A stretch of 38,297 nucleotides of DNA from DASQPJ01 sp036268355 (lineage in GTDB: Bacteria; Actinomycetota; Actinomycetes; Sporichthyales; Sporichthyaceae), in NCBI GenBank assembly GCA_036268355.1, contig DATAUG010000124.1, positions 1 to 38,297 on the forward strand, given 5' to 3'. Below are positions 8,340-17,830 of the stretch, piece after piece. The position numbers and the translations under genes were made by a program. How positions within the stretch are numbered: the first letter of the stretch is position 1; the number at the start of each line of letters is the position of its first letter. Under the pieces are notes generated by a model. That model saw only the letters and a list, made by a program, of their open reading frames with translations, did no database searches and was not told the origin of the DNA.

Positions 8340-11126
8340 CTACTCCGACGCCGAGCCGCTGACCGGCTTGGCCGCGGTGGCCTTTTTCACGGTGGCCTTT
8401 TTTGCCGCGGTCTTCTTCGCAACCGTCTTCTTGGCGGCGGTCTTCCTGGCCGCCACCGCCTTCGTCGCCGGGGCCGCCTTCTTGGCCGGCGCCTTGCGCG
8501 CGACCTTCTTCGCGGGCCCGCGGGCCCGCCGGTCGGCCAGCAACTCGGCGGCCCGCTCGTCGGTCAGCGTGTCGACCTCGTCGCCCTTGCGTAGGCTGGC
8601 GTTGGTCTCCCCGTCGGTCACGTACGGGCCGAACCGACCGTCCTTGACGACCATCGGGCGACCGCTGACCGCATCGGCGCCGAGCTCCCGCAGCGGCGCG
8701 GCGGACGCGGCCCGGCCGCGCTGCTTCGGCTGGGCCAACAGTTGCAGGGCGCCGTCGAGGTCGACGGTGAGCAGTTGCTCCTCGGTGAGCAGCGATCGGG
8801 TCTCGGTGCCCTTCTTGACGTAGGGCCCGTACCGGCCGTTGGAGGCGACCACCGGTTCGCCCTGGATCTCGCCCAATGTGCGCGGCAGGGTGAGCAGCTG
8901 CAAGGCCTGGTCGATGTCGACGGTGTCCAGGGTCATCGACCGGAACAGCGACGCGGTGCGGGGCTTGGCGGACGAGCCCTCCGGCAACACCTCGGTGACG
9001 TAGGGGCCGTAGCGGCCGTTGCGGGCCACCACAGGCAGCCCGGTCCCGGGGTCCGCGCCCAGCGACCGGTCGTCGGACCCGGCGGCGAACAGTTCCAGCG
9101 CGCGTTCGGTGGTCAGCTCGTCCGGCGGCAGGTCCTCCGGGACATTGCCGCGCTCCATCACGCCGTCGATCTCCCGCTCCACGTAGGGCCCGTAACGCCC
9201 CACGCGGACGACGATGCCGCCGCCGATGTCGACCGAGTTGACCTCGCGCGCATCTATCTCGCCGATGTGCTCGCTGACGAGCTTCTTCAGCCCGACCGCC
9301 TCGCCGTTGGTGCCCTCGCCCGGCCCGAAGTAGAACCGGGTCAGCCAGTCCACCATCTGCGCGTGGCCACCGGCGATCTCGTCGAGGACGTCCTCCATCC
9401 GCGCGGTGAACTCGTAGTCGACCAGGTGTGGGAAGTGACGCTCCATCAGACCGACCACGGAGAACGCCAACCACGCGGGCACCAACGCGGTGCCCTTCTT
9501 GAACACGTAGCCGCGGTCCAGGATTGTCCCGATGATCGAGGCATAGGTGGACGGCCGGCCGATGTCGCGCTGTTCGAGTTCGGAGACCAGCGAGGCCTCG
9601 GTGTACCGCGCGGGCGGGCGGGTCTCGTGGGGCTCCGCGACGATCTGACCTGCCGTCAGCGGGTCGTTCTCGTTGAGGATCGGCAGTCGGCGCTCGCGGT
9701 CGTCGAGTTCGGCGTCGGGGTCGTCGGCGCCCTCGACGTATGCCTTGAGGAACCCGTGGAAGGTGATCACCTTTCCGGAGGCCGCGAACTCGACTGCCTC
9801 CCCGGCGCTGGACGTCCCGCCGATTCGGACGGTGACCGACTGCCCCGCCGCGTCCTTCATCTGCGAGGCCACGGTGCGCATCCAGACCAGTTCGTAGAGC
9901 CGGAACTCCTCGCCCGACAAGCCGGTCTGAGCAGGCGTCAGAAACGTTTCGCCCGCGGGTCGGATCGCCTCGTGGGCCTCCTGCGCGGTCCGCTGCTTGG
10001 ACTCGTAGCGGCGTGGTGCATCCGGCACGTGGTCGGCACCGTACAACTGCGCGGCCTGTGCTCGGGCCGCGTCGATCGCGGTCGCCGAGATCGTGGTGGA
10101 GTCGGTTCGCATGTAGGTGATGAAGCCGTTCTCGTACAGCTTCTGGGCCACCGCCATGGTGCGCTTGGCCCCGAACCCGAGCTTGCGTGCGGCTTCCTGC
10201 TGCAGGGTCGTGGTGCGGAACGGCGCGTACGGCTTGCGGGTGTACGGCTTGCGCTCGACCCGCGCGACGGCGAACGCCGTGCTGCCCAGCCGGCCGGCCA
10301 GCGCGCCGGCGGCGGCCTCGTCGAGGTGCGCGACCTCGGCCGCGCCACGCAACTCGCCGGTGGAACCGAAGTCGCGACCCGCGGCGACCCGTCGCCCGTC
10401 GAGCCCGACCAGCCGCGCGCTGAACGTGTTGGGTTCATCGCCACCCGCGGCCCGGGTGGTCTCGAACTCGGCCTCCAGATCCCAGTACGACGCGCTGCGG
10501 AAGGCCATCCGCTCGCGTTCCCGCTCGACGACCAGTCGGGTGGCCACCGACTGCACGCGACCGGCCGACAGCCGCGGCATGATCTTCTTCCACAGCACCG
10601 GCGAGACCTCGTAGCCGTAGAGCCGGTCGAGAATCCGACGGGTCTCCTGGGCGTCGACGAGTTGCTGGTCCAACGCTCGCGGGTTGGCCACCGCCTCGAC
10701 GATCGCCCGCTCGGTGATCTCGTGGAACACCATCCGGTGGACCGGGACCTTGGGTTCCAGCAACTCCTGAAGGTGCCAGGCGATGGCCTCGCCCTCGCGG
10801 TCCTCGTCGGTGGCCAGGTAGACGCGGTCCACCCCGACCAGGGCGTCCTTGAGTTTCTTGACCTGAGCCTTCTTGTCCGCCGCGACGACGTACAACGGCA
10901 CGAAGCCGTGGTCCACGTCAACGCCCAGTCGGGCCCAGGGTTCGGCCTTGTACCTGGCCGGGACCTCGGCGGCACCGTTGGGCAGATCCCGGATGTGGCC
11001 GTACGAACTCTCCACGATGTACCCGGAACCCAGGTAGCCGGCGATCTTCCTCGCCTTCGTGGGCGACTCGACGATCACCAGCGCCCGACCGCCCTGCGCG
11101 GGTTTGGCGGACGACTTACCGGCCAC
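8340..11126 (-). CDS. topA: DNA topoisomerase I
   Basis: This 928-residue type IA topoisomerase relaxes negative supercoils. The Toprim domain carries LVIVESPTKA and, near residue 103, DEDREGEAIAWHL (acidic metal-binding residues). The active-site tyrosine is in ITYMRTDS, near residue 338. Four C-terminal repeats each contain a GRYGPYV or GRFGPYV core. The last ~55 residues are a Lys/Ala-rich tail of KKA/KKT repeats, as in other actinobacterial TopA, where basic tails help processivity and DNA holding; there is no zinc-finger tail. I chose the GTG at 11126 because GGGAG lies 8 bases upstream and the Toprim domain follows closely; an upstream in-frame start at 11171 would add 15 unconserved residues. 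Confidence 0.97.
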   Translation of the reverse strand: MAGKSSAKPAQGGRALVIVESPTKARKIAGYLGSGYIVESSYGHIRDLPNGAAEVPARYKAEPWARLGVDVDHGFVPLYVVAADKKAQVKKLKDALVGVDRVYLATDEDREGEAIAWHLQELLEPKVPVHRMVFHEITERAIVEAVANPRALDQQLVDAQETRRILDRLYGYEVSPVLWKKIMPRLSAGRVQSVATRLVVERERERMAFRSASYWDLEAEFETTRAAGGDEPNTFSARLVGLDGRRVAAGRDFGSTGELRGAAEVAHLDEAAAGALAGRLGSTAFAVARVERKPYTRKPYAPFRTTTLQQEAARKLGFGAKRTMAVAQKLYENGFITYMRTDSTTISATAIDAARAQAAQLYGADHVPDAPRRYESKQRTAQEAHEAIRPAGETFLTPAQTGLSGEEFRLYELVWMRTVASQMKDAAGQSVTVRIGGTSSAGEAVEFAASGKVITFHGFLKAYVEGADDPDAELDDRERRLPILNENDPLTAGQIVAEPHETRPPARYTEASLVSELEQRDIGRPSTYASIIGTILDRGYVFKKGTALVPAWLAFSVVGLMERHFPHLVDYEFTARMEDVLDEIAGGHAQMVDWLTRFYFGPGEGTNGEAVGLKKLVSEHIGEIDAREVNSVDIGGGIVVRVGRYGPYVEREIDGVMERGNVPEDLPPDELTTERALELFAAGSDDRSLGADPGTGLPVVARNGRYGPYVTEVLPEGSSAKPRTASLFRSMTLDTVDIDQALQLLTLPRTLGEIQGEPVVASNGRYGPYVKKGTETRSLLTEEQLLTVDLDGALQLLAQPKQRGRAASAAPLRELGADAVSGRPMVVKDGRFGPYVTDGETNASLRKGDEVDTLTDERAAELLADRRARGPAKKVARKAPAKKAAPATKAVAARKTAAKKTVAKKTAAKKATVKKATAAKPVSGSASE

Positions 11127-11422
11127 GCGTGATCTCCCGTGTTCCTCGCGGGCCGGCGGCCCGCTCGTCAACAGGCTTCAGTCGACTCGGGAACGAGAGC
11201 TCGCTCGGGCTCCCGTTCGAGTTAGGCATTCGCGAGCTCTCGCTCCACTCGTCTCAATCGCCTGTTCCTGCCTGTGCTCGCTAATTCGTCGGCCCGGTGA
11301 CCCGAGTCGACGCACCCCTTCGGGAGAGTACCTCTACGCCGGCGAGAGCGACGAATGACGGTCCGGGCCGCGAGCGGCGTGACCGCCCACGGCCCGTACT
11401 ACGACGTTCCGCCACCGCGCCG
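11127..11422. other. Intergenic region between hppA and topA, with an inverted repeat
   Basis: No gene is supported in these 296 bases; a 23-codon frame at 11356-11427 is too short and runs into the hppA end. There is a 10-bp perfect inverted repeat, GAGAGCTCGC at 11195-11204 and GCGAGCTCTC at 11232-11241, separated by 27 bases. It could be a terminator of hppA transcripts or part of the topA control region; there is no T tract. The topA ribosome binding site is at the left edge (GGGAG on the minus strand). Confidence 0.5.
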
Positions 11423-13813
11423 CTAGAGCGTCGAGACCTGACCCTGGGTGGCGTCGGCGGGCTTGGTCCCGGCGGCCGGCTGGTCGCCTACTGCGATGTC
11501 CTTGCGCTTGGAGTTGACGACGGCAGCCACGATGATCAGCGAGGCGATCACCGCGATGCCCGCCCGGGCTCCGCCGTTCTCCTGGTGACCCACCGTCAGT
11601 TTGACCACGGCGGGGGCGATCAGCAACGAGACCAGGTTCATCACCTTGATCAGCGGGTTGATCGCCGGGCCGGCGGTGTCCTTGAACGGGTCGCCGACCG
11701 TGTCGCCGATGATCGTGGCCTCGTGGGCCGGGGACCCCTTGCCGCCGTGGTGGCCGTCCTCGACCAGTTTCTTCGCGTTGTCCCAGGCGCCACCGGAGTT
11801 GGCCAGGAAGACGGCCATCAGCACGCCCGCACCGATCGCGCCGGCCAGGAAGCCGGCCAACGGCGCGGTACCGAGCCCGAATCCGACGGCGATCGGTGCC
11901 ATGACCGCCAGCAGGCCGGGGGTGGCCAGTTCCCGCAACGAGTCGCGGGTGCAGATGTCGACGACCTTGCCGTACTCCGGCTTGCCGGTGCCCTCCATGA
12001 TCCCGGGGATCTCCCGGAACTGCCGGCGCACCTCGAACACGATGGCGCCGGCCGCCCGGGCCACGGCATTGATGGCCAGTCCGCTGAACAGGAACACCAC
12101 GGCTGCGCCGAGTATCAGGCCCACCAGGATGTTCGGGTTGATGATCTCGAACACCGCCAGTGACTGCCTGATCCGCAAGCTCTTGTCGGACAGGTTCACG
12201 CCGGTCTGGTCGATCGCGTTGCTCACCGCGTCCTGGTAGGAGCCGAACAGCGCGGTCGCCGCCAACACGGCTGTTGCGATCGCGATGCCCTTGGTGATGG
12301 CCTTGGTCGTGTTGCCGACCGCGTCGAGCTTGGTGAGCACGATCGAGCCCTCGCCGTGCACGTCGCCGGACATCTCGGCGACACCCTGGGCGTTGTCGGA
12401 GACCGGGCCGAAGGTGTCCATCGCGACGATGACCCCGACCGTGGTCAGCAGGCCGGTACCGGCCAGCGCCACCGCGAACAGCGCGAGGATCAGCACCCCG
12501 CTGCCGAGCAGGTAGGCGGCGTAGACGGCCAGCGCAATCAGCACCGCGGAGTACACGGCCGACTCCAGGCCGAGCGAGATTCCGGCCAGGATGACGGTGG
12601 CCGGGCCGGTGAGCGAGGTGCGGCCGACGTCGATGACCGGCCTGCGGTTGGTCTCGGTGAAATAGCCGGTGAGCTGCTGGATGGCCGCCGCGAGCACGAT
12701 GCCGATCAGGACCGCCACGAGCGCGAACATCCGTGGGTCGCCGGAGACCGTGAACTGCCCGCCGACGACCATGCCGGCGGTCGGGGAGACGTTGTGCAGG
12801 CCCTCGTAGTGGCGGGGCAGGAAGGCGAAGGCCGCCGCGCTGCAGAGCACGGCTGAGGTGACCGCGGAGATGAAGAATCCGCGGTTGATCGCGGCCATGC
12901 CGCTGCGGTCGCCCGGCCGGGGGGAGACCGCGAAGATGCCGATGATCGCGGTCAGGACGCCGATCATCGGGACGATCAGCGGGAACACCAGGCCGTGGTC
13001 GCCGAACGCCGCGACGCCCAGGATCAGTGCGGCGACCAGGGTCACCGCGTAGGACTCGAACAGGTCCGCGGCCATCCCGGCGCAGTCGCCGACGTTGTCG
13101 CCGACGTTGTCGGCGATGGTCGCCGCGTTGCGCGGGTCGTCCTCGGGGATGCCCTGCTCTACCTTGCCGACCAGGTCGGCACCGACGTCGGCGGCTTTGG
13201 TGAAGATGCCGCCGCCGACACGCATGAACATGGCCAACAGGGCGGCACCGAAGCCGAAGCCCTCAAGGACCTTGGGCGCCTCGGCCTTGTAGATGAGCAC
13301 CACGACCGACGCGCCGAGCAGACCGAGGCCGACGGTGAACATGCCCGCCACGCCGCCGGTGCGGAAGGCGATCCGGGTAGCCGGCAGTTCGCCGCCACGT
13401 CCGACCCGCGCCGCCGCGGCCACCCGCACGTTGGCGCGTACCGCCAACCACATGCCCATGTACCCGGTGACGCCGGAGAACACCGCCCCGATCAGGAAGA
13501 AGATCGAGCGACCTATGCGTTCCTTCGACGAGTCGGCAGGCAACGTGAACAGCACGAAGAACGCGATGACGGCGAAGACAGCCAGGGTTTTGAACTGACG
13601 GGTCAGGTATGCCGAGGCGCCTTCCTGGATGGCGGTGGCGATCCGCTTCATGCTCTCGGTGCCCTCGTCGGCCGCCAGGACCTCCTTGACGAGGTAACCG
13701 GCCACCAGGAGCGCGAAAATCGCCACGACCGCGACCGCGGCCACGATCATCAGGTTGTGTCCCTGCAAGGTGACCGTCCCACTGCCGGCCGCAGCGAGGT
13801 TAATCGCGGACAT
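11423..13813 (-). CDS. hppA: K+-independent proton-pumping membrane pyrophosphatase
   Basis: This 796-residue integral membrane protein of about 16 helices hydrolyses pyrophosphate and pumps protons. The signatures GADLVGKVE, DPRNAATIADNVGDNVGD and AADLFESY are all present, and the C-terminal half has the matching acidic motifs (GDTVGDPFKDTAGPA). The subtype motif reads GNTTKAITKG; lysine at this site (alanine in K+-dependent enzymes) marks the K+-independent H+-pumping class. The ATG at 13813 is chosen because AGGAGG (minus strand, 13823-13818) lies 4 bases upstream; the open frame extends upstream to 13903 but that part is not conserved. It sits 174 bases downstream of bldG in the same direction; TAGACT on the minus strand at 13941-13936 is a possible -10 of its own promoter. 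Confidence 0.96.
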   Translation of the reverse strand: MSAINLAAAGSGTVTLQGHNLMIVAAVAVVAIFALLVAGYLVKEVLAADEGTESMKRIATAIQEGASAYLTRQFKTLAVFAVIAFFVLFTLPADSSKERIGRSIFFLIGAVFSGVTGYMGMWLAVRANVRVAAAARVGRGGELPATRIAFRTGGVAGMFTVGLGLLGASVVVLIYKAEAPKVLEGFGFGAALLAMFMRVGGGIFTKAADVGADLVGKVEQGIPEDDPRNAATIADNVGDNVGDCAGMAADLFESYAVTLVAALILGVAAFGDHGLVFPLIVPMIGVLTAIIGIFAVSPRPGDRSGMAAINRGFFISAVTSAVLCSAAAFAFLPRHYEGLHNVSPTAGMVVGGQFTVSGDPRMFALVAVLIGIVLAAAIQQLTGYFTETNRRPVIDVGRTSLTGPATVILAGISLGLESAVYSAVLIALAVYAAYLLGSGVLILALFAVALAGTGLLTTVGVIVAMDTFGPVSDNAQGVAEMSGDVHGEGSIVLTKLDAVGNTTKAITKGIAIATAVLAATALFGSYQDAVSNAIDQTGVNLSDKSLRIRQSLAVFEIINPNILVGLILGAAVVFLFSGLAINAVARAAGAIVFEVRRQFREIPGIMEGTGKPEYGKVVDICTRDSLRELATPGLLAVMAPIAVGFGLGTAPLAGFLAGAIGAGVLMAVFLANSGGAWDNAKKLVEDGHHGGKGSPAHEATIIGDTVGDPFKDTAGPAINPLIKVMNLVSLLIAPAVVKLTVGHQENGGARAGIAVIASLIIVAAVVNSKRKDIAVGDQPAAGTKPADATQGQVSTL

Positions 13814-13987
13814 CAGTCCTCCTATGAGTCCGTGCATCCCCGGGGGCGGTTCGCAGACCCGCGGGAGCCCGCGGCGGCACCAACCGGCCGCGAGTATCGC
13901 CAACGTGAGGCTGTCACACGCGCCGGCGCTTGCGGAGTCTACGCACGTTTCGACACGCCATTGACCGTCGACCCCGGGCCGAACAGC

Positions 13988-14329
13988 TCACCCGCCGGCG
14001 CCCACAGCCCCCGAGACCGAGTCGTGGATGGGGAAGACCTTGGTCAGTCCGGTTATCCGGAAAATCTTCAGAATTCGCTCCTGGGTGCACACCAGTCGCA
14101 GCGAGCCGTCGTGCGCGCGGACCCGCTTGAGCCCACCGACCAGCACGCCCAAGCCCGTGGAGTCCAGGAACTCCACCTTCTCCATGTCGACGACGAGGTG
14201 GTGCCGACCGGAGTTCACCAGATCCACCAGGCACTCCCGCAATTTGGGCGCGGTGTACACGTCGATCTCGCCGCCGACCTCGATGACGGTGAACTCGCCC
14301 TCGACCCGGGTTTGTAGGGTCAGCTCCAC
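13988..14329 (-). CDS. bldG: BldG-like anti-sigma factor antagonist (STAS domain)
   Basis: This 113-residue single STAS-domain protein is the same length as Streptomyces BldG and nearly colinear with it. The phosphorylatable serine is Ser57 in FLDSTGLG; further conserved segments are GGEIDVYTAPKL and RILKIFRITGLTKVF. Unphosphorylated protein would bind an anti-sigma factor or kinase and free a stress or development sigma factor. The GTG at 14329 has GGAGG 6 bases upstream; the longer in-frame reading from 14419 is not conserved. In Streptomyces an anti-sigma gene follows bldG directly; here the next gene is hppA, and no anti-sigma gene is present in the window. Confidence 0.94.
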   Translation of the reverse strand: MELTLQTRVEGEFTVIEVGGEIDVYTAPKLRECLVDLVNSGRHHLVVDMEKVEFLDSTGLGVLVGGLKRVRAHDGSLRLVCTQERILKIFRITGLTKVFPIHDSVSGAVGAGG

Positions 14330-14578
14330 GACGGACCTCCAAACTGTCCCGAGGCCTGGGCGGCCCAGGGCGGGAATCGCGAACCGCACCGACGCCCAGT
14401 GGGCTCGCGAGGCGAACACTTCCCGGTGAGCGGTCGACCACCCGTGAACGCTGCCGTACCGATCACCCGCATTGAATCACCATTCACAGCCGGACCTCGA
14501 ACGAACCTGCCGGCTCGTGAGGTCAGGTCGGGCGGCGCGCCGGATGCGTTTGTCGGCGGCGCTTGCAACACTCCGGGA

Positions 14579-16963
14579 ATGGCGAACCAGCGTGCCGGTG
14601 CGGCTACCCGGCCGGACAGCGCCGCGGTTCTGACCACTGCGGTTCTGACTGCTGCAGTTCTGGACGGGCCCGCGGCGGCCGTGCTGCTCAACCGGATCGA
14701 CCGGATCACCCATGTCCGGCGGATACCGCAGCGCCCTGGGCGGACTGTCGACTGGCCGATCTGGGTCCCGCAGGCGCTGACCGAGCGATGGGCCGCGGCC
14801 GGCATTTACGCACCGTGGGCCCATCAGGCCGCGGCTGCCGAGGTGGTCCGTGGCGGTGGCTCCGCGGTTCTCTGCACCGGCACCGCCTCGGGCAAGTCGC
14901 TGGCCTATCTCATGCCTGGGCTGAGCGCCCTGTGGGAGGACGGCGCTCGCCGGGGCCGCACCCGATCTGGCAACGTGCTCTACCTGGCGCCCACCAAGGC
15001 GCTGGCCGCCGACCAGCTGTCGGGGCTCACCGGGCTCGGTGCCGGGCAGTGGCTACGTCCCGCGCTGTTCGACGGGGACACCCCGCACCCGGAACGCGAC
15101 TGGATCCGCCGCTACGCGAACTACCTGCTGACCAATCCGGACATGCTCAATCGCACCCTGCTGCCCGCCCACAACCGGTGGAGCCGTTTCCTCGGATCCC
15201 TGCGACTGGTCGTCGTCGACGAGTGCCACGCATACCGCGGCGTGTTCGGCTCCCACGTCGCCCAGGTGCTGCGCCGACTGCGCCGCGTATGCCGGATCCA
15301 CGGCGCCGATCCGCAGTTCGTGCTGACCTCGGCCACCGTCGGCGACCCGGCGGGCACGGCCGAGCAGCTGACCGGCGTCGCGGCGACACCGATCACCGAG
15401 GACGCCTCCCCGCGCGCCGCCACCACCGTCCTACTCTGGGAGCCCCCGCCTGTCGAGGGCGCCTCGAACGGTTCCGCCGGCCGACGCAGCGCGGTGGCCG
15501 AGGCAGCCGATCTGCTCGCCGGACTGGTTCTGGCCGGTTCGCAGGCGCTGGCCTTCGTGGGTTCCCGGCGGGGCGCCGAGACCGTCGCCGTGCTGGCCCG
15601 GGAGGCGTTGGCGGACTGCGACCCGGGGCTGGCCGCGTGCGTCGCCGCTTATCGCGGTGGTTATCTGCCCGAGGAACGCCGGCTCCTGGAGAACTGCCTG
15701 CGCAGCGGTGAACTGCGTGGACTGGCCACCACCAACGCCCTCGAGCTCGGGATCGACGTGGCCGGCCTCGATGCGGTGGTCATGGTCGGATACCCGGGCA
15801 CGCGGGCCGCGATGTGGCAGCAGGCTGGGCGAGCCGGTCGGGGCGACGGCGAGGCGCTGGCTGTTCTCATCGCCCGGGACGACCCGCTGGACAGCTACCT
15901 GATCCATCACCCGGAGGCGCTGTTCGACCGGCCTGCCGAAGCGGCCGTGCTCGATCCGGCGAATCCCTACGTGCTGGCCCCGCACCTGTGCGCCGCCGCC
16001 GCGGAAGCCCCGCTGACCGACGACGACCTCGAGTTGTTCGGACCCGCCGCAGCATCCACGGTCGAGGCGCTGACCGGCGCCGGACTGCTACGGCGACGGG
16101 TCACCGGCTGGCACTGGACACGGCGCGACCCCACGGTGCTCCCCGACGACATCCGCGGCGGCGGTGGCCCGGGCATCCGGTTGGTGGAGCTGCGGACCGG
16201 TCGCGTCCTGGGCACGGTGGACGGCGCGCGGGCCCACTTCACCGCCCATCCCGGCGCGGTCCATCTGCATCAGGGCCGGACCTACCTGGTGCACAGCCTC
16301 GATCTGGACGACGGCGTGGCGTTGGTGGAGCGTGCCGACCCGGACTACACGACCATCGCTCGTCAGGTAGCCGACATCGCGGTTGTCGAGGTCTCGCGAA
16401 CCACCCGGTGGGGGCAGGCCGAGATCCACTTCGGCTCGGTGGACGTGACCAGCCAGGTCGTCTCCTACGTGAGCAAACGGCTGCGGACCGGAGAGATCGT
16501 CGCGCAGACCCCGCTCGACCTGCCCGAACAATGCCTGCGGACGGCCGCGGTCTGGTGGACCCTGACTGATCGTCAGATCGCCGGGAGCGGGATCGCCGCC
16601 GCGGACCTGCCCGGGGCCGCGCACGCGGCCGAGCACGCCTCGATCGGCCTGCTGCCGTTATTCGCCACCTGCGACCGCTGGGACATCGGCGGGGTCTCCA
16701 CCGCGACGCACGCCGACACCGGCAGGCTCACGGTTTTCGTCCACGACGGCCATCCAGGCGGTGCCGGCTTCGCCGAGCGTGGTCATCGGGTGGCCGCCGA
16801 ATGGCTGCGGGCCACCCGCGACCTGATCCGGGACTGCCCCTGCGAACACGGTTGTCCCAGCTGCGTGCAGTCCCCGAAATGCGGTAACGGCAATCGCCCG
16901 CTGCACAAGACCGGTGGCGCGCGCCTGCTCACCGTGTTGCTCGACGACGCCCCGGGGCTCTGA
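14579..16963 (+). CDS. DECH-box helicase, MrfA/YprA/Hrq1-like, with C-terminal cysteine cluster
   Basis: This superfamily 2 ATP-dependent helicase is 794 residues from the chosen start. Walker A is GTASGKS (near residue 100), followed by APTKALAADQ (Ia) and TNPDMLN. The Walker B motif is VVVDECH (near 214), then TSATVGDP (III). The helicase C domain carries NALELGIDVAGLDAVV and QQAGRAGR (VI). The C-terminus has a zinc-type cluster C-x-C-x3-C-x2-C-x5-C (CPCEHGCPSC, near 753), as in the DUF1998/MrfB-associated family. Bacillus MrfA acts in mitomycin lesion repair, so a DNA repair role is likely. The start is uncertain: ATG 14579 has only a weak GGGA and the frame is open from 14399. Its gene points towards the Tad cluster and overlaps the end of the last gene there. 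Confidence 0.9.
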   Translation: MANQRAGAATRPDSAAVLTTAVLTAAVLDGPAAAVLLNRIDRITHVRRIPQRPGRTVDWPIWVPQALTERWAAAGIYAPWAHQAAAAEVVRGGGSAVLCTGTASGKSLAYLMPGLSALWEDGARRGRTRSGNVLYLAPTKALAADQLSGLTGLGAGQWLRPALFDGDTPHPERDWIRRYANYLLTNPDMLNRTLLPAHNRWSRFLGSLRLVVVDECHAYRGVFGSHVAQVLRRLRRVCRIHGADPQFVLTSATVGDPAGTAEQLTGVAATPITEDASPRAATTVLLWEPPPVEGASNGSAGRRSAVAEAADLLAGLVLAGSQALAFVGSRRGAETVAVLAREALADCDPGLAACVAAYRGGYLPEERRLLENCLRSGELRGLATTNALELGIDVAGLDAVVMVGYPGTRAAMWQQAGRAGRGDGEALAVLIARDDPLDSYLIHHPEALFDRPAEAAVLDPANPYVLAPHLCAAAAEAPLTDDDLELFGPAAASTVEALTGAGLLRRRVTGWHWTRRDPTVLPDDIRGGGGPGIRLVELRTGRVLGTVDGARAHFTAHPGAVHLHQGRTYLVHSLDLDDGVALVERADPDYTTIARQVADIAVVEVSRTTRWGQAEIHFGSVDVTSQVVSYVSKRLRTGEIVAQTPLDLPEQCLRTAAVWWTLTDRQIAGSGIAAADLPGAAHAAEHASIGLLPLFATCDRWDIGGVSTATHADTGRLTVFVHDGHPGGAGFAERGHRVAAEWLRATRDLIRDCPCEHGCPSCVQSPKCGNGNRPLHKTGGARLLTVLLDDAPGL

Positions 16964-17359
16964 TCCCGCGTCGGTTGGGCCGGCGAGCGACCGGGCGCGC
17001 ACCGCACGCCGGCCTCCGGGCAGCGACACCCAACGGATCACCTCGATCTCGGCCCGGTACCCGAACGGCGGCCGACCGGTCACGCTGCAGCGAGTCAACT
17101 GCGCCCCGTTGGCCCGGGCCACCGCGGTGGCGGCCGCGCACCCGGCACGGTCGCCGACCGACGCGGCGGCCAGCGCCGCGAGGTCGGCCGCGCCCGCCGC
17201 TTCGTGGCGAATCGTCATGCAGCGGGCCACCGTCATCGCACAGAATCCGGCCACCGCCACGATGGCGGCCGCGGCCAGAATCAGGATCGACCCGCTCCCC
17301 CGATCCCTGCGCTTCGGAGCCGGCCCGCTCCCTCGGTCTCCGCGCTCAGGCACGTTCAT
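16658..17359 (-). CDS. TadE-like pseudopilin (Rv3654c type, helicase/secretion neighbourhood)
   Basis: This 233-residue protein has an N-terminal type IV pilin-like start: a basic segment, then DRGSGSILILAAAAIVAVAGF (charge, Gly, hydrophobic helix), then a short extracytoplasmic domain. This matches the TadE-like family found next to the DECH helicase in actinobacteria. Members are usually about 110-130 residues; here no stop occurs near RARSLAGP, and the frame runs on for roughly 100 residues antisense to the last 306 bases of the helicase gene. ATG 17359 has GGGAGG 6-7 bases upstream; an alternative ATG at 17476 overlaps the previous stop (ATGA) but adds an unconserved 39 residues. Last gene of the tad cluster. 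Confidence 0.7.
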   Translation of the reverse strand: MNVPERGDRGSGPAPKRRDRGSGSILILAAAAIVAVAGFCAMTVARCMTIRHEAAGAADLAALAAASVGDRAGCAAATAVARANGAQLTRCSVTGRPPFGYRAEIEVIRWVSLPGGRRAVRARSLAGPTDAGSEPRGVVEQHGEQARATGLVQRAIAVTAFRGLHAAGTTVFAGAVPDQVAGGPQPFGGHPMTTLGEAGTAWMAVVDENREPAGVGVRRGGDPADVPAVAGGE

Positions 17360-17472
17360 TCGAAGCCTCCCGGGTTGCCTCGCGACCCGCGTCCGACCCC
17401 CACCCGCCGCACACATGAAGCGGTTGACCAACGACCGCAACCGCCGGAGCGGACCCGTGTCCCGCGGGACGC

Positions 17473-17829
17473 TCATTGGCGACCTGCCCAGCCGTAGGCC
17501 TCCGTCCGCGCGACAGCCAGCCCGTGAACCAACGGACCACGCCACCCCAGCAGGTTCGACCGCGTCCGGGCCACCACCCGAACCGTCACCGATCCCGCCG
17601 CCGAGGTCGTGCTGATCGACGCGCCCGGCGGGGCCACCGATCGAACCAGAACCTGCACCGCCTCGGCGCTCTCACCGCGAGCGGCTGCCCGAGCCCCGGC
17701 CCGTGCCGCGTCGGTACAGGCCAACTGCTCCCCGGCCGCGCCGACCGCCCACAACGCGACCCACATCGCGGCGAGCAGGACAGGCATCGCCAGGGCCAAC
17801 TCCACCGACACCGCGCCTCGGTCCTTCAC
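17473..17829 (-). CDS. TadE family pseudopilin (Rv3655c type)
   Basis: This 118-residue minor pilin-like protein has a class III leader, MKDRG, followed by AVSVELALAMPVLLAAMWVA, where the Glu five residues after the cleavage glycine is the pilin hallmark. A small exported domain with one cysteine follows. It would be cleaved by a prepilin peptidase and placed in the inner membrane as part of a Flp/Tad-type assembly. The GTG start at 17829 is separated by one base from the stop of the upstream pilin gene. Confidence 0.87.
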   Translation of the reverse strand: MKDRGAVSVELALAMPVLLAAMWVALWAVGAAGEQLACTDAARAGARAAARGESAEAVQVLVRSVAPPGASISTTSAAGSVTVRVVARTRSNLLGWRGPLVHGLAVARTEAYGWAGRQ

Positions 17830-17830
17830 G

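Noticed and set aside
314..13903. Many long plus-strand open frames antisense to the minus-strand genes (for example 1720-2922, 3487-5085, 5984-8362, 8742-11132)
   Set aside because: These are shadows caused by high GC; they show biased Arg/Gly/Val/Asp composition and no family motifs, while the opposite frames encode recognisable proteins.
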